From Rheinheimera sp. (GTDB lineage Bacteria; Pseudomonadota; Gammaproteobacteria; Enterobacterales; Alteromonadaceae), in the NCBI RefSeq assembly GCF_030690345.1, contig NZ_JAUYGV010000007.1, positions 806,001-870,000 on the forward strand: 64,000 bases of DNA, in the 5' to 3' direction. The translations under genes and the position numbers were made by a program. Within the stretch, counting starts at the first letter, position 1, and every line of letters starts with the position of its first letter. The notes beneath the pieces were generated by a model. That model saw only the letters and a list, made by a program, of their open reading frames with translations, was not told the origin of the DNA and ran no database searches. Positions 19,742 through 25,881 of the stretch are shown piece by piece.

Positions 19742-20419
19742 ATGAGAGAACCACCTGCGATTGCTGGATTGTTAAAGTTCTTTTCTAAACCAGAATATTT
19801 AGATGATTTTCTGCGCGGTAACTTCTTTTGCAACACTCCGCATTATTACCGGAACTGTCATGAACAAGGGATATCAGATCGGTTCGAGGCATGTATTGGT
19901 TACTCTAATAGATCACTTGACCAGCGAATGCCAACAATAATCATGGATGGTAAAAATCTTGATCTTTCTAGAGCAACTGAGGTTTTTACTTTTCTAGATC
20001 AGGATTACTACGATTCATGGTTGAGTTGCTGGTTTATTCTAGAAGTTCCAGAGTCCAAATTGGAGCTCATTTCACTAAAAAGGGACTTGCAAAGAATTAT
20101 ACAAGAGTTCGGAAATAATTATGCACTTTTACCATCTGAGTCATTTATTCCGTTTCACAATTTGCTGTCAAAAACTGAGTACAAAATGGTCAATGGGCCT
20201 GTAAAGTATACTGATGACGATTTAACTAGAGGGATGTTCAAGAAACGAGCTGAATTCAGTTATCAAAGAGAATACCGCTTTGCGTTTGCTCGATGCGATA
20301 AATCAGAATTGGTACCGCTACGTTTTACAGTTGACTCAAATAAACTTTCTGAGTTAGTTATTAAAAAGCCAAAAATTAAATTCAACATCAATGGAGATAT
20401 CCATGACATTCTCGTCTAG
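19742..20419 (+). CDS. Cassette 2: DUF2971-like protein
   Basis: Soluble protein of 225 residues. The pattern resembles DUF2971-type proteins: an N-terminal LLKFFSKPEYLDDFLRGNFFCNTP segment (early residues) and late FKKRAEFSYQREYRFAF with Glu-Tyr-Arg (about 185-200), positions where that family has EKEWR. The family function is unknown, although members occur in mobile and defence-rich DNA. No signal peptide or TM segment. Family call is by eye and tentative; cassette location is clear from the flanking attC sites. Confidence 0.65.
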   Translation: MREPPAIAGLLKFFSKPEYLDDFLRGNFFCNTPHYYRNCHEQGISDRFEACIGYSNRSLDQRMPTIIMDGKNLDLSRATEVFTFLDQDYYDSWLSCWFILEVPESKLELISLKRDLQRIIQEFGNNYALLPSESFIPFHNLLSKTEYKMVNGPVKYTDDDLTRGMFKKRAEFSYQREYRFAFARCDKSELVPLRFTVDSNKLSELVIKKPKIKFNINGDIHDILV

Positions 20420-20422
20420 GAA

Positions 20423-20512
20423 CTCTAACAAGACCAGTCAGCATCGCTCCCGTTGGTCGCTGGACCTCAAATCCGCTGCGCGGCTTTTCGGCCGCTGCTG
20501 GCAGCGTTAGGC
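20423..20512 (+). repeat. attC site 2 (90 bp)
   Basis: R'' CTCTAAC 20423-20429, R' GTTAGGC 20506-20512. The outer stem AGACCAGTC.. / ..GGCAGCG is shared in shortened form by attC site 9. Confidence 0.85.
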
Positions 20513-20540
20513 AGATCAAACCAGGGAATTTCTGAAAAAT

Positions 20541-21089
20541 ATGGATTTATTAGAGTTTATTGCATCGTTAACGGATTCACTGGCTTGGCCAGTGACCGTG
20601 GTCTGCTGTGTTTACATTCTAAGAGCCCCAGTGGGAAAACTCATTGAACGAGTAACGAAGCTCAAGTATGGAGAGCTGGAAGCGGAGTTCCAAGAGCGAC
20701 TCAATAAAATCGAGACAATCTCAAGAGATAATACAAAAGGAATCAAACAAGAGCAGAATGTTACATCTATTGCGTTGGAAGATTTGGCTGTAGTATCGCC
20801 ACGAGCTGCTGTGCTGGAAGCTTGGATAATGGTAGAAAAAGCAACCTCTGTATTCTGTGAGGCAAACGGGCTTCCGTCTAAAGTTTCCTACCAAGGTTTA
20901 TTTCGTCTTGCCAAAGACAAAGATCTTGATATCGAAGCTTTCCAAACGGCATACCAAGAACTTAGGTTGCTTAGAAATAAAGCGGTGCATGCAACTGATG
21001 CTGACATTACTCCTACTACAGCTAAACAATATGTAAAAACTGCAAACTTCATTGCAGCAGAATTTAGTATGAGAACTCACGGTGCCTAA
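20541..21089 (+). CDS. Cassette 3: membrane-anchored HEPN/DUF4145-like protein
   Basis: Protein of 182 residues with one N-terminal TM helix (about 13-28), a charged helical linker (35-75, probably coiled coil) and a C-terminal all-helical domain (about 80-175). The latter contains RNKAVH at 145-150, the Rx4H form of the HEPN ribonuclease motif, in a DUF4145-like context (LRLLRNKAVHA). HEPN proteins are often toxic RNases in toxin-antitoxin or phage-defence systems, but many DUF4145 members are uncharacterised. RNase activity is inference. The stop codon lies in the R'' box. Confidence 0.68.
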   Translation: MDLLEFIASLTDSLAWPVTVVCCVYILRAPVGKLIERVTKLKYGELEAEFQERLNKIETISRDNTKGIKQEQNVTSIALEDLAVVSPRAAVLEAWIMVEKATSVFCEANGLPSKVSYQGLFRLAKDKDLDIEAFQTAYQELRLLRNKAVHATDADITPTTAKQYVKTANFIAAEFSMRTHGA

Positions 21090-21176
21090 CAAACGGCTGT
21101 TGTCGCCCCTTCGTGGCTGGGACGGCCTTTCCGCCGCTGCGCGGCTACAAGTCCGCCCCAAAGCCGGGCGTTATGC
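21084..21176 (+). repeat. attC site 3 (93 bp)
   Basis: R'' GCCTAAC 21084-21090, R' GTTATGC 21170-21176, with the CCGCCGCTGCGCGG core inside. An open reading frame runs through it into cassette 4 by chance. Confidence 0.85.
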
Positions 21177-21186
21177 ACTTAGTAAA

Positions 21187-21627
21187 GTGTTAATCCAAGA
21201 CATCGACCTTGAACCCTTGCTTCACGAATTCGTTACAGAGCAGCATCAACTACTGGCAAACGACTCTAGCGAGCAAGCCATCTCTCATCAACTTGCAATG
21301 AAACTGGCCGGAGCATTCTCAGGCTGGCATGTTGACTGCGAGTACAATCGAGACATGGAAAAAATAAAACGCCTAATTTATGCCATTTCGCCAGACGGCT
21401 CAGTTTCTGAGCGCAATGTTGTTCCTGACATAATCATCCATCGACGGATGACCAATGACAATTTAATAGCTATTGAAGTAAAGAAATCTACAAACCAAGA
21501 ACAGAGCTTCAAGGATCTATCAAAGCTCAAAGCATTTAGAGAACAACTGGGCTACCAGCACACGCTGTTTGTACGCTTTCTCACAGGCTCGGAGAGCACA
21601 GGAATAGCAGAGCATGAATTTGTATAA
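21187..21627 (+). CDS. Cassette 4: PD-(D/E)xK nuclease-like protein
   Basis: Protein of 146 residues (from GTG 21187). The segment VVPDIIIHRR followed by LIAIEVKKS gives the D...ExK spacing of the PD-(D/E)xK nuclease fold, preceded by a helix and a beta-hairpin and followed by a helix (DLSKLKAFREQL), as in restriction-enzyme-like domains. I placed the start at the GTG because the open frame upstream runs through the attC site, which cannot be coding in a cassette; no strong ribosome site marks it. Could act in DNA cleavage or defence; no partner methylase is present. Confidence 0.62.
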   Translation: MLIQDIDLEPLLHEFVTEQHQLLANDSSEQAISHQLAMKLAGAFSGWHVDCEYNRDMEKIKRLIYAISPDGSVSERNVVPDIIIHRRMTNDNLIAIEVKKSTNQEQSFKDLSKLKAFREQLGYQHTLFVRFLTGSESTGIAEHEFV

Positions 21628-21629
21628 GT

Positions 21630-21667
21630 GCATAACAATGCGCTCAACTGTCGCTTACTCGTTAGGC
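21630..21667 (+). repeat. attC site 4, truncated (38 bp)
   Basis: R'' GCATAAC 21630-21636 and R' GTTAGGC 21661-21667 are intact, but the interior is only 24 bases, shorter than known functional attC sites. TGCGCTCAACTG shows little stem. Confidence 0.7.
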
Positions 21668-21696
21668 TCTCGCAATCAAAAAGTAAGGATTAACTC

Positions 21697-21870
21697 ATGC
21701 AATTGGAAGAAGCAAAAAAGTTAAGGGAAACTTGGGGGGATAAGCCTTGCGACCATCCAAACCTTAGCAAAGAGTACCATTTGGGTGCTGCCACTGGTGA
21801 CTATGCGTGTACTCAATGTGGAAAGGCCAGCTGGGGTAGAGACTGGAACAATCAAACTAAAGATAGCTGA
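21697..21870 (+). CDS. Cassette 5a: 57-residue zinc-ribbon-like protein
   Basis: Small ORF of 57 residues preceded by AAGTAAGGAT. It has CDH near residues 18-20 and CTQCG at 38-42, so Cys18, His20, Cys38 and Cys41 could form a zinc knuckle; WGRDWNN closes the protein. No family recognised. It shares a cassette with the HTH gene eight bases downstream, so the two are probably co-translated. Real-gene status rests on start, ribosome site and compact placement. Confidence 0.6.
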   Translation: MQLEEAKKLRETWGDKPCDHPNLSKEYHLGAATGDYACTQCGKASWGRDWNNQTKDS

Positions 21871-21878
21871 GGTTTAAG

Positions 21879-22103
21879 ATGGACTTACTTCATTTAGGCA
21901 AAGAACTAAAGGAAATGTATCTAAGTTCTAATCATGGCGAAGCTGTCGCTATGATTCATGTGTTCGGCATCAAATATGCTAAAGAAATAAAAAACTCTGG
22001 TGTTTCAATGAAAAAAATTGCCCAAGCAGCTGGAATTAAAGAGTCGTATGCCACAGAGATAAGTAAAGGCGTAAAACTCTCTAAATTCGTTGTCATTAAG
22101 TAG
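21879..22103 (+). CDS. Cassette 5b: small HTH-like protein
   Basis: Protein of 74 residues. After an N-terminal helix (LLHLGKELKEMYLSS) comes VSMKKIAQAAGIKESYATEISKGVKL, a helix-turn-helix pattern with the SYATEISKG recognition-helix region. Proteins of this type ('HTH-like domain') occur in cassettes and mobile DNA of proteobacteria; DNA binding is likely but targets are unknown. A toxin-antitoxin-like relation to the preceding 57-residue protein is possible but unsupported. Confidence 0.68.
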   Translation: MDLLHLGKELKEMYLSSNHGEAVAMIHVFGIKYAKEIKNSGVSMKKIAQAAGIKESYATEISKGVKLSKFVVIK

Positions 22104-22105
22104 TA

Positions 22106-22196
22106 GCCTAACAATCAAATTTTATCGCCAGCAAAAAGCGCTGGCTGCGACGTCAACCCGCTGCGCGGCTTTCCGCGCTAAATTTGGGCGTTATAA
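22106..22196 (+). repeat. attC site 5 (91 bp)
   Basis: R'' GCCTAAC 22106-22112, R' GTTATAA 22190-22196, CCGCTGCGCGG core; the outer arms AATCAAATTT and AAATTTGG pair. Confidence 0.85.
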
Positions 22197-22215
22197 GCCA
22201 TAGGATAGATCGGTG

Positions 22216-22563
22216 ATGAAATCGTTAGTCGGGAAACTTGATGTACTCAGCGTTTTTATTTCATGGTTGCTTCTTATCGCTTTTTTTCTAGCACTAGGTT
22301 ACGTTAAGTTTTTCTCTCCGCCGGAGTCTAGTGCGAGTCATTTGATATACATCTTCGGTGCGTTTTTTGGCGCCGTAGTTGTACATATTGTTTTGGCATT
22401 TTTTAATCGTTGCCCTCACTGCAATAAGTGTTTAACTGTTCAAAGGTTTAAATCGCCACATCCAGCATCAAGTGGAGATTGGTCTAAAGTTGTTTGGCAT
22501 TGGTTTTCAGGCTCAATCGTTTGTATTCATTGCGGTAACAGGGTCAACACAAATGGCTTATAA
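22216..22563 (+). CDS. Cassette 6: two-TM zinc-ribbon membrane protein
   Basis: Protein of 115 residues: two TM helices (about 12-32 and 45-63) followed by a cytoplasmic tail with CPHCNKC and CIHCG, a four-cysteine zinc-ribbon pattern. No family recognised. The ATG at 22216 is taken rather than the GTG three bases earlier. The stop codon TAA lies within the R'' box. Confidence 0.65.
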   Translation: MKSLVGKLDVLSVFISWLLLIAFFLALGYVKFFSPPESSASHLIYIFGAFFGAVVVHIVLAFFNRCPHCNKCLTVQRFKSPHPASSGDWSKVVWHWFSGSIVCIHCGNRVNTNGL

Positions 22564-22656
22564 CAAGTTGCTTAATTTCTTTCCGGCCACAAACAGCGTG
22601 GCCTACACTGGACTGCCTACGCTGCGCTGCGGCAGCCAATTAGCAAGGCGTTAGGC
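22558..22656 (+). repeat. attC site 6 (99 bp)
   Basis: R'' TTATAAC 22558-22564, R' GTTAGGC 22650-22656. Nearly identical to site 8: AACAAGTTGCTTAATTTC, GGACTGCCTACGCT and GCGGCAGCCAATTAGCAA blocks are shared. Confidence 0.88.
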
Positions 22657-22661
22657 TCTGT

Positions 22662-23141
22662 ATGGAAACTCTGAGTATCGCTCTGTCATTGTGGAAGCTT
22701 GGGCTTGTAAGCTCAGAAGAGCTAATCGCGTGGATTGATGCTCACATTGGGGTATCCGACAATCCCGACGAGGCTCTAGTCCAGCTATCACTCGACGGCC
22801 CCGATACTTGTCTTAAACGCCCAATATATGAATTTCCTGTTAGGCCAATAGAGCTTACGTTTACCGAAGAATTTGGCTTGCGAGTATCAGCGCTAAATAT
22901 CCAATCTGAGTTTGAAGTTAACAATTTTATAAAGTGGGCGACTGTCAAATGTATGGGCGAAAACCTTGACGACCCAATAGTTATATTTTGCTACAAGCTT
23001 GAGGATTTCTGCACTCTTGAAGCACAAGTAGCCTTTCTGCACAATGAGCTTCCTCCGTTAATACCCAGAAGTATGTCCATCGCCCATTTTTTCTATGCAA
23101 GCGTACCTGGCTTGAAGACCCAGAACGAGCGTACGGCATGA
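22662..23141 (+). CDS. Cassette 7: unknown soluble protein
   Basis: Protein of 159 residues, no signal peptide, no TM segment and no recognised motif. The start (METLSIALSLWKLGLVSSEELIAWID) is helical and the middle (EFEVNNFIKWATVKCMGENLDDPIVIFCYKL) looks alpha/beta. Codon use is unlike the flanking chromosome. Gene status is supported by its tight fit between two attC sites. Confidence 0.6.
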   Translation: METLSIALSLWKLGLVSSEELIAWIDAHIGVSDNPDEALVQLSLDGPDTCLKRPIYEFPVRPIELTFTEEFGLRVSALNIQSEFEVNNFIKWATVKCMGENLDDPIVIFCYKLEDFCTLEAQVAFLHNELPPLIPRSMSIAHFFYASVPGLKTQNERTA

Positions 23142-23144
23142 ACC

Positions 23145-23220
23145 GCCTAACAACTGGTTCAAACCGTTCGCTCCGCTCACTGGGACGGGCTAAAGCCCGC
23201 TCCTTAACCAAACGTTAACT
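23145..23220 (+). repeat. attC site 7 (76 bp)
   Basis: R'' GCCTAAC 23145-23151, R' GTTAACT 23214-23220; the arms CTGGTTCAAACC and GCTCCTTAACCAAAC pair around a GGGACGGGCTAAAGCCCGC centre. Confidence 0.82.
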
Positions 23221-23233
23221 GGAAAAACAAGTT

Positions 23234-23725
23234 TTGAGCATCTATTTTGAAGCATCAGTAAATACGAGCACTGACCATTTCATCGAGCTTGTACCTGTAT
23301 TTTTTTTGATATTCCTAGTACTGAAATATCCTCTTTTTTCCCAAATATTTGCAGATATTACAAAGGTAAACAGAATAGTTTTAGCTAGAATTTTCTTAGG
23401 CATGATGGTTTTGTACTCTATTGGATCCATTTTTAATTATGTAAACATAATAAAGCTAGAAAAAACCATCAATAAAAAAGAGTACTCTCAAGTTTCTGGT
23501 TGTATTACAGGTTATAAGTTGGAGCGACCTAAGGTAGGGACGGTTGTCGAATCATTTAAAGTTAATGATGTGCCTTTTGAATTCAACAACTATGACCGAG
23601 GGATGTATTTTAATAGCACGCTCCACGCGGATAAATTCTTAAGAAATAATAGGTGTGTTTCAATCAACTATGTTCAAACTGGTGCTCAGAACAAAATTAT
23701 AAAAATTATCAAAATTTCCAGTTAA
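23234..23725 (+). CDS. Cassette 8: two-TM protein with C-terminal beta domain
   Basis: Protein of 163 residues, with two hydrophobic segments (about 17-37 and 50-70) followed by a hydrophilic strand-rich region (about 80-163) with no recognised motif. The start is a TTG at 23234 that lacks a strong ribosome site; later starts are possible. Very AT-rich and Lys/Asn/Ile-rich compared with chromosomal neighbours, consistent with foreign origin. Confidence 0.58.
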   Translation: MSIYFEASVNTSTDHFIELVPVFFLIFLVLKYPLFSQIFADITKVNRIVLARIFLGMMVLYSIGSIFNYVNIIKLEKTINKKEYSQVSGCITGYKLERPKVGTVVESFKVNDVPFEFNNYDRGMYFNSTLHADKFLRNNRCVSINYVQTGAQNKIIKIIKISS

Positions 23726-23818
23726 CAAGTTGCTTAATTTCGTTCCGGCCACTAAAAACGTGGCCTCCACTGGACTGCCTACGCTACGCTGCGGCAGCCA
23801 ATTAGCAAAGCGTTAATT
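23720..23818 (+). repeat. attC site 8 (99 bp)
   Basis: R'' AGTTAAC 23720-23726, R' GTTAATT 23812-23818. Near-copy of site 6 with only scattered changes. Confidence 0.88.
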
Positions 23819-23835
23819 TTATCGAGATTGGTATC

Positions 23836-24195
23836 GTGGAATCAAATATTGTCTACGCTGAGTACAGCTATTTGAGAGTAGTAACCGGTATTTTCTATCT
23901 GCTCTTGCCAGCGTTATATTCAGCATTTGTACTATGGAAATCCACATTTAAGCAGATAGCAAAGGCCGTCGTGTGGTGCTATTTGTGGTGTTTTGTTTGT
24001 CTTGTGGTTTACCTTTTCGTCCCACCAATGCTTTGGTTTCTTGAAGGTGAGGTTAGCGAAGAGTTGTTTATCCAGCTTACAGACCCTTATGGACAATTTC
24101 TTTCAGCGCTAGATTGGATAATTTTAGCTTTTGCTGTAGCTGGCACAGCAGTGATCCCCGTTAAGCTAAAGCAAAGATGGAAAGTCCAGCAGTAA
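23836..24195 (+). CDS. Cassette 9: small multi-TM membrane protein
   Basis: Protein of 119 residues starting at GTG 23836, with about three TM helices (12-32, 42-65, 87-105) and a basic C-terminus (KLKQRWKVQQ). No family recognised. Its R'' box AGTTAAC matches the cassette's opening R' (GTTAATT) in six of seven bases, the only imperfect pair of the array. Confidence 0.6.
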   Translation: MESNIVYAEYSYLRVVTGIFYLLLPALYSAFVLWKSTFKQIAKAVVWCYLWCFVCLVVYLFVPPMLWFLEGEVSEELFIQLTDPYGQFLSALDWIILAFAVAGTAVIPVKLKQRWKVQQ

Positions 24196-24196
24196 C

Positions 24197-24242
24197 AGTT
24201 AACAAGGCTAGTCAGCAACGGCCGCTGCTGGCAGCGTTAACT
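24197..24242 (+). repeat. attC site 9, right-edge, internally deleted (46 bp)
   Basis: R'' AGTTAAC 24197-24203 and R' GTTAACT 24236-24242 are complementary. The arms AACAAGGCTAGTCAGCA and CGGCCGCTGCTGGCAGCG match both ends of attC site 2, with its central part missing. Confidence 0.75.
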
Positions 24243-24252
24243 TCCGCTATTC

Positions 24253-24336
24253 GCTCATAGCAGCCATTCGGAATAAATTTAGCAGCGAAAAAGCTGTTCA
24301 GGCGTCTTAGCAATACTGCCTGAGAATGCGGCACTT
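24253..24336. repeat. Imperfect hairpin element, copy B
   Basis: CGGAATAAA, then CTGTTCAGGC...GCCTGAGAATG, forms a hairpin (CAGGC/GCCTG). A diverged relative lies at about 39956-40010 upstream of lysC. Perhaps a short dispersed repeat of this genome; two copies are weak evidence. Confidence 0.35.
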
Positions 24337-24387
24337 ATTGTTGTGCTACTGTTATTACAGCCAATATCTGTTAACGAGAACTGACTG

Positions 24388-24789
24388 ATGGACGAGAAAA
24401 GTGCCGTTGTTGCAGAAATAGAAAGTGAAGTAAAAGCCCGCTATCGCTACTCCAAATTTGACTTTGTACTTAATCATCTTCTGTTGTTGCTGGTGGTTGT
24501 GGCAAGCAGTTACCCGGCTTTTGCGCAGATATTTGGTGATAACCAGCCCAAGCTCACAGCAGCTATTGCAGCTATTCCGGCCTTTGTTTTGCTATTTCAG
24601 CGCACATTTAAGTGGGAACAGCGTGGTGAATGGCATTGGGATTACCGCCGTAGGCTGATAGCAATACTGCGTGAAGTGCGTGATCAAGGGTTATCAGATA
24701 GCGATGCCAGTAAAAAACTGAATTTACTGGAGGAAGAGCTGGCCGGTAGTTTTCCTGGCGTTAATTATCCTGCCAGCAAAGAAAAGTAA
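24388..24789 (+). CDS. Two-TM protein, SLATT/DUF4231-like
   Basis: Protein of 133 residues: a charged N-terminus, two TM helices (about 27-47 and 56-73) joined by a short loop (GDNQPK), then a cytoplasmic helical tail (RTFKWEQRGEWHWDYRRRLIAILREVRDQG...). The layout recalls SLATT-type 2-TM domains, which are proposed pore-forming effectors in nucleotide-signalling defence systems, but no sensor or synthase gene is adjacent and the match is by eye only. It stands right of the last attC with host-like composition, so it is probably not a cassette. Confidence 0.6.
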   Translation: MDEKSAVVAEIESEVKARYRYSKFDFVLNHLLLLLVVVASSYPAFAQIFGDNQPKLTAAIAAIPAFVLLFQRTFKWEQRGEWHWDYRRRLIAILREVRDQGLSDSDASKKLNLLEEELAGSFPGVNYPASKEK

Positions 24790-24918
24790 TAGATTAACTT
24801 TTTTGCCTGCTCCCCCCCATAGCCCTGGTTTGGTAACTGCATGGCTGTGCTGGTATGCTTTATTTTGCTGCCTGGCACCATACCGTGCCTTGCAGGAATG
24901 ATCTGAAGGGGCGTTACC

Positions 24919-25881
24919 ATGCAGCATCGCTTAACCCGCAGACACTGCCTTAAACTACTGGCTGGCGCTATGGCGGCCGGTTTATTGCCGGCATGGCCTG
25001 GTTTTGCCGCTGGCGGCGGGCCTTTGCAGAAAACTATTCCCGGTAGCAATAAATCCCTGCCGGTTATTGGCATGGGCACCTGGCGCACCTTTAATGTGGG
25101 TAACGACCCTAAGTTACTGGCGGCGCGCACTGAACTGGTAAAAACCTTTCTGGAGCTGGGCGGCGGCCTGATTGACTCCTCGCCTATGTATGGCTCTGCA
25201 CCGGATGTAATGGGGCATGCCTTAGCGCAGTTAGATACAGCAAAGCCCGGTGCAGTACAGTCAGATATAGCTGACAGCTTGTTTGCCGCCGAAAAAATCT
25301 GGAGCCCGGCCGGTGGTTCAACGCTTGGGCAGGTAGCCGATTTGCAACGGCGCTGGAATATTCCGCAATTTGATTTACTGCAGGTACATAACCTGAGCGA
25401 CTGGCGTGAGCATTTGGCGGTACTGCGTGAGTTAAAAGCCGCCGGCAAGGTGGGCTATATCGGTATTACCACCTCACATGGCCGTCGCCACCGTGAGGTG
25501 GAACAGATTATGGCTGCAGAAGACATCGACTTTGTGCAACTGACTTACAACATTGTTGAGCGCGAAGCAGAACAGCGGCTGTTGCCATTGGCCGCAGAGA
25601 AGGGCATAGCGGTAATTGCCAACCGGCCTTACAACGGCGGTAACCTGATTAAAAGCCTGAAACGCCGTGGTGAGCGTTTGCCCGGCTGGGCGGCAGAACA
25701 TGGCTGCACTAGCTGGGCAGAGTTTTTGCTGAAGTTTATTGTCAGCCACCCGGCTATTAGCTGCGCCATTCCCGCCACCACGCAGCTTGCGCATTTGCAG
25801 GAAAATATGCGCGCCGGCCTTAACCCCATGCCCTCTGCCAACGGCCGCAAGCAAATGGCGCGCTTTATAGAAGCCGTATGA
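24919..25881 (+). CDS. Tat-exported aldo/keto reductase
   Basis: NADPH-dependent oxidoreductase fold of 320 residues with a twin-arginine signal (RRHCLKLLAG, residues 7-16) and hydrophobic core ending near Ala30, so it is probably folded in the cytoplasm and exported with bound cofactor. AKR landmarks: GMGTWRTF near the core start, DSSPMYGSA (catalytic Asp and Tyr), a Lys replaced or shifted in the FAAEKIW segment, LLQVHNLSDW (His) and the GYIGITTS barrel strand. The usual catalytic Lys is probably that in AEKIW. Substrate unknown. Its TGA overlaps the next ORF by four bases (ATGA). Confidence 0.88.
   Translation: MQHRLTRRHCLKLLAGAMAAGLLPAWPGFAAGGGPLQKTIPGSNKSLPVIGMGTWRTFNVGNDPKLLAARTELVKTFLELGGGLIDSSPMYGSAPDVMGHALAQLDTAKPGAVQSDIADSLFAAEKIWSPAGGSTLGQVADLQRRWNIPQFDLLQVHNLSDWREHLAVLRELKAAGKVGYIGITTSHGRRHREVEQIMAAEDIDFVQLTYNIVEREAEQRLLPLAAEKGIAVIANRPYNGGNLIKSLKRRGERLPGWAAEHGCTSWAEFLLKFIVSHPAISCAIPATTQLAHLQENMRAGLNPMPSANGRKQMARFIEAV

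Larger units (their letters stand above)
18920..24242 (+). mobile_element. Integron cassette array without integrase (CALIN), nine cassettes
   Basis: Ten genes, all on the plus strand, are separated by palindromic sites that start just after or within a stop codon with a box ending AAC (R'') and end in GTT... (R'). The R'' of each cassette exactly complements the R' opening the same cassette in eight of nine: GTTATAC/GTATAAC, GTTAGAG/CTCTAAC, GTTAGGC/GCCTAAC (three times), GTTATGC/GCATAAC, GTTATAA/TTATAAC, GTTAACT/AGTTAAC. The ninth is 6/7 (GTTAATT/AGTTAAC). This is the imprint of IntI-mediated insertion of circular cassettes. No tyrosine recombinase gene lies in the window. The DNA is AT-richer than its flanks and its genes are mostly of unknown function. 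Confidence 0.9.

Noticed and set aside
21082..21186. Open frame upstream of the GTG of cassette 4
   Set aside because: It runs through attC site 3, including its palindromic core; cassette genes do not code through the attC of the previous cassette, so the extension is chance.
24811..24820. Poly-C run as a phase-variation tract
   Set aside because: CTCCCCCCCA is short and lies between genes about 100 bases before the aldo/keto reductase, with no promoter spacing to support switching.
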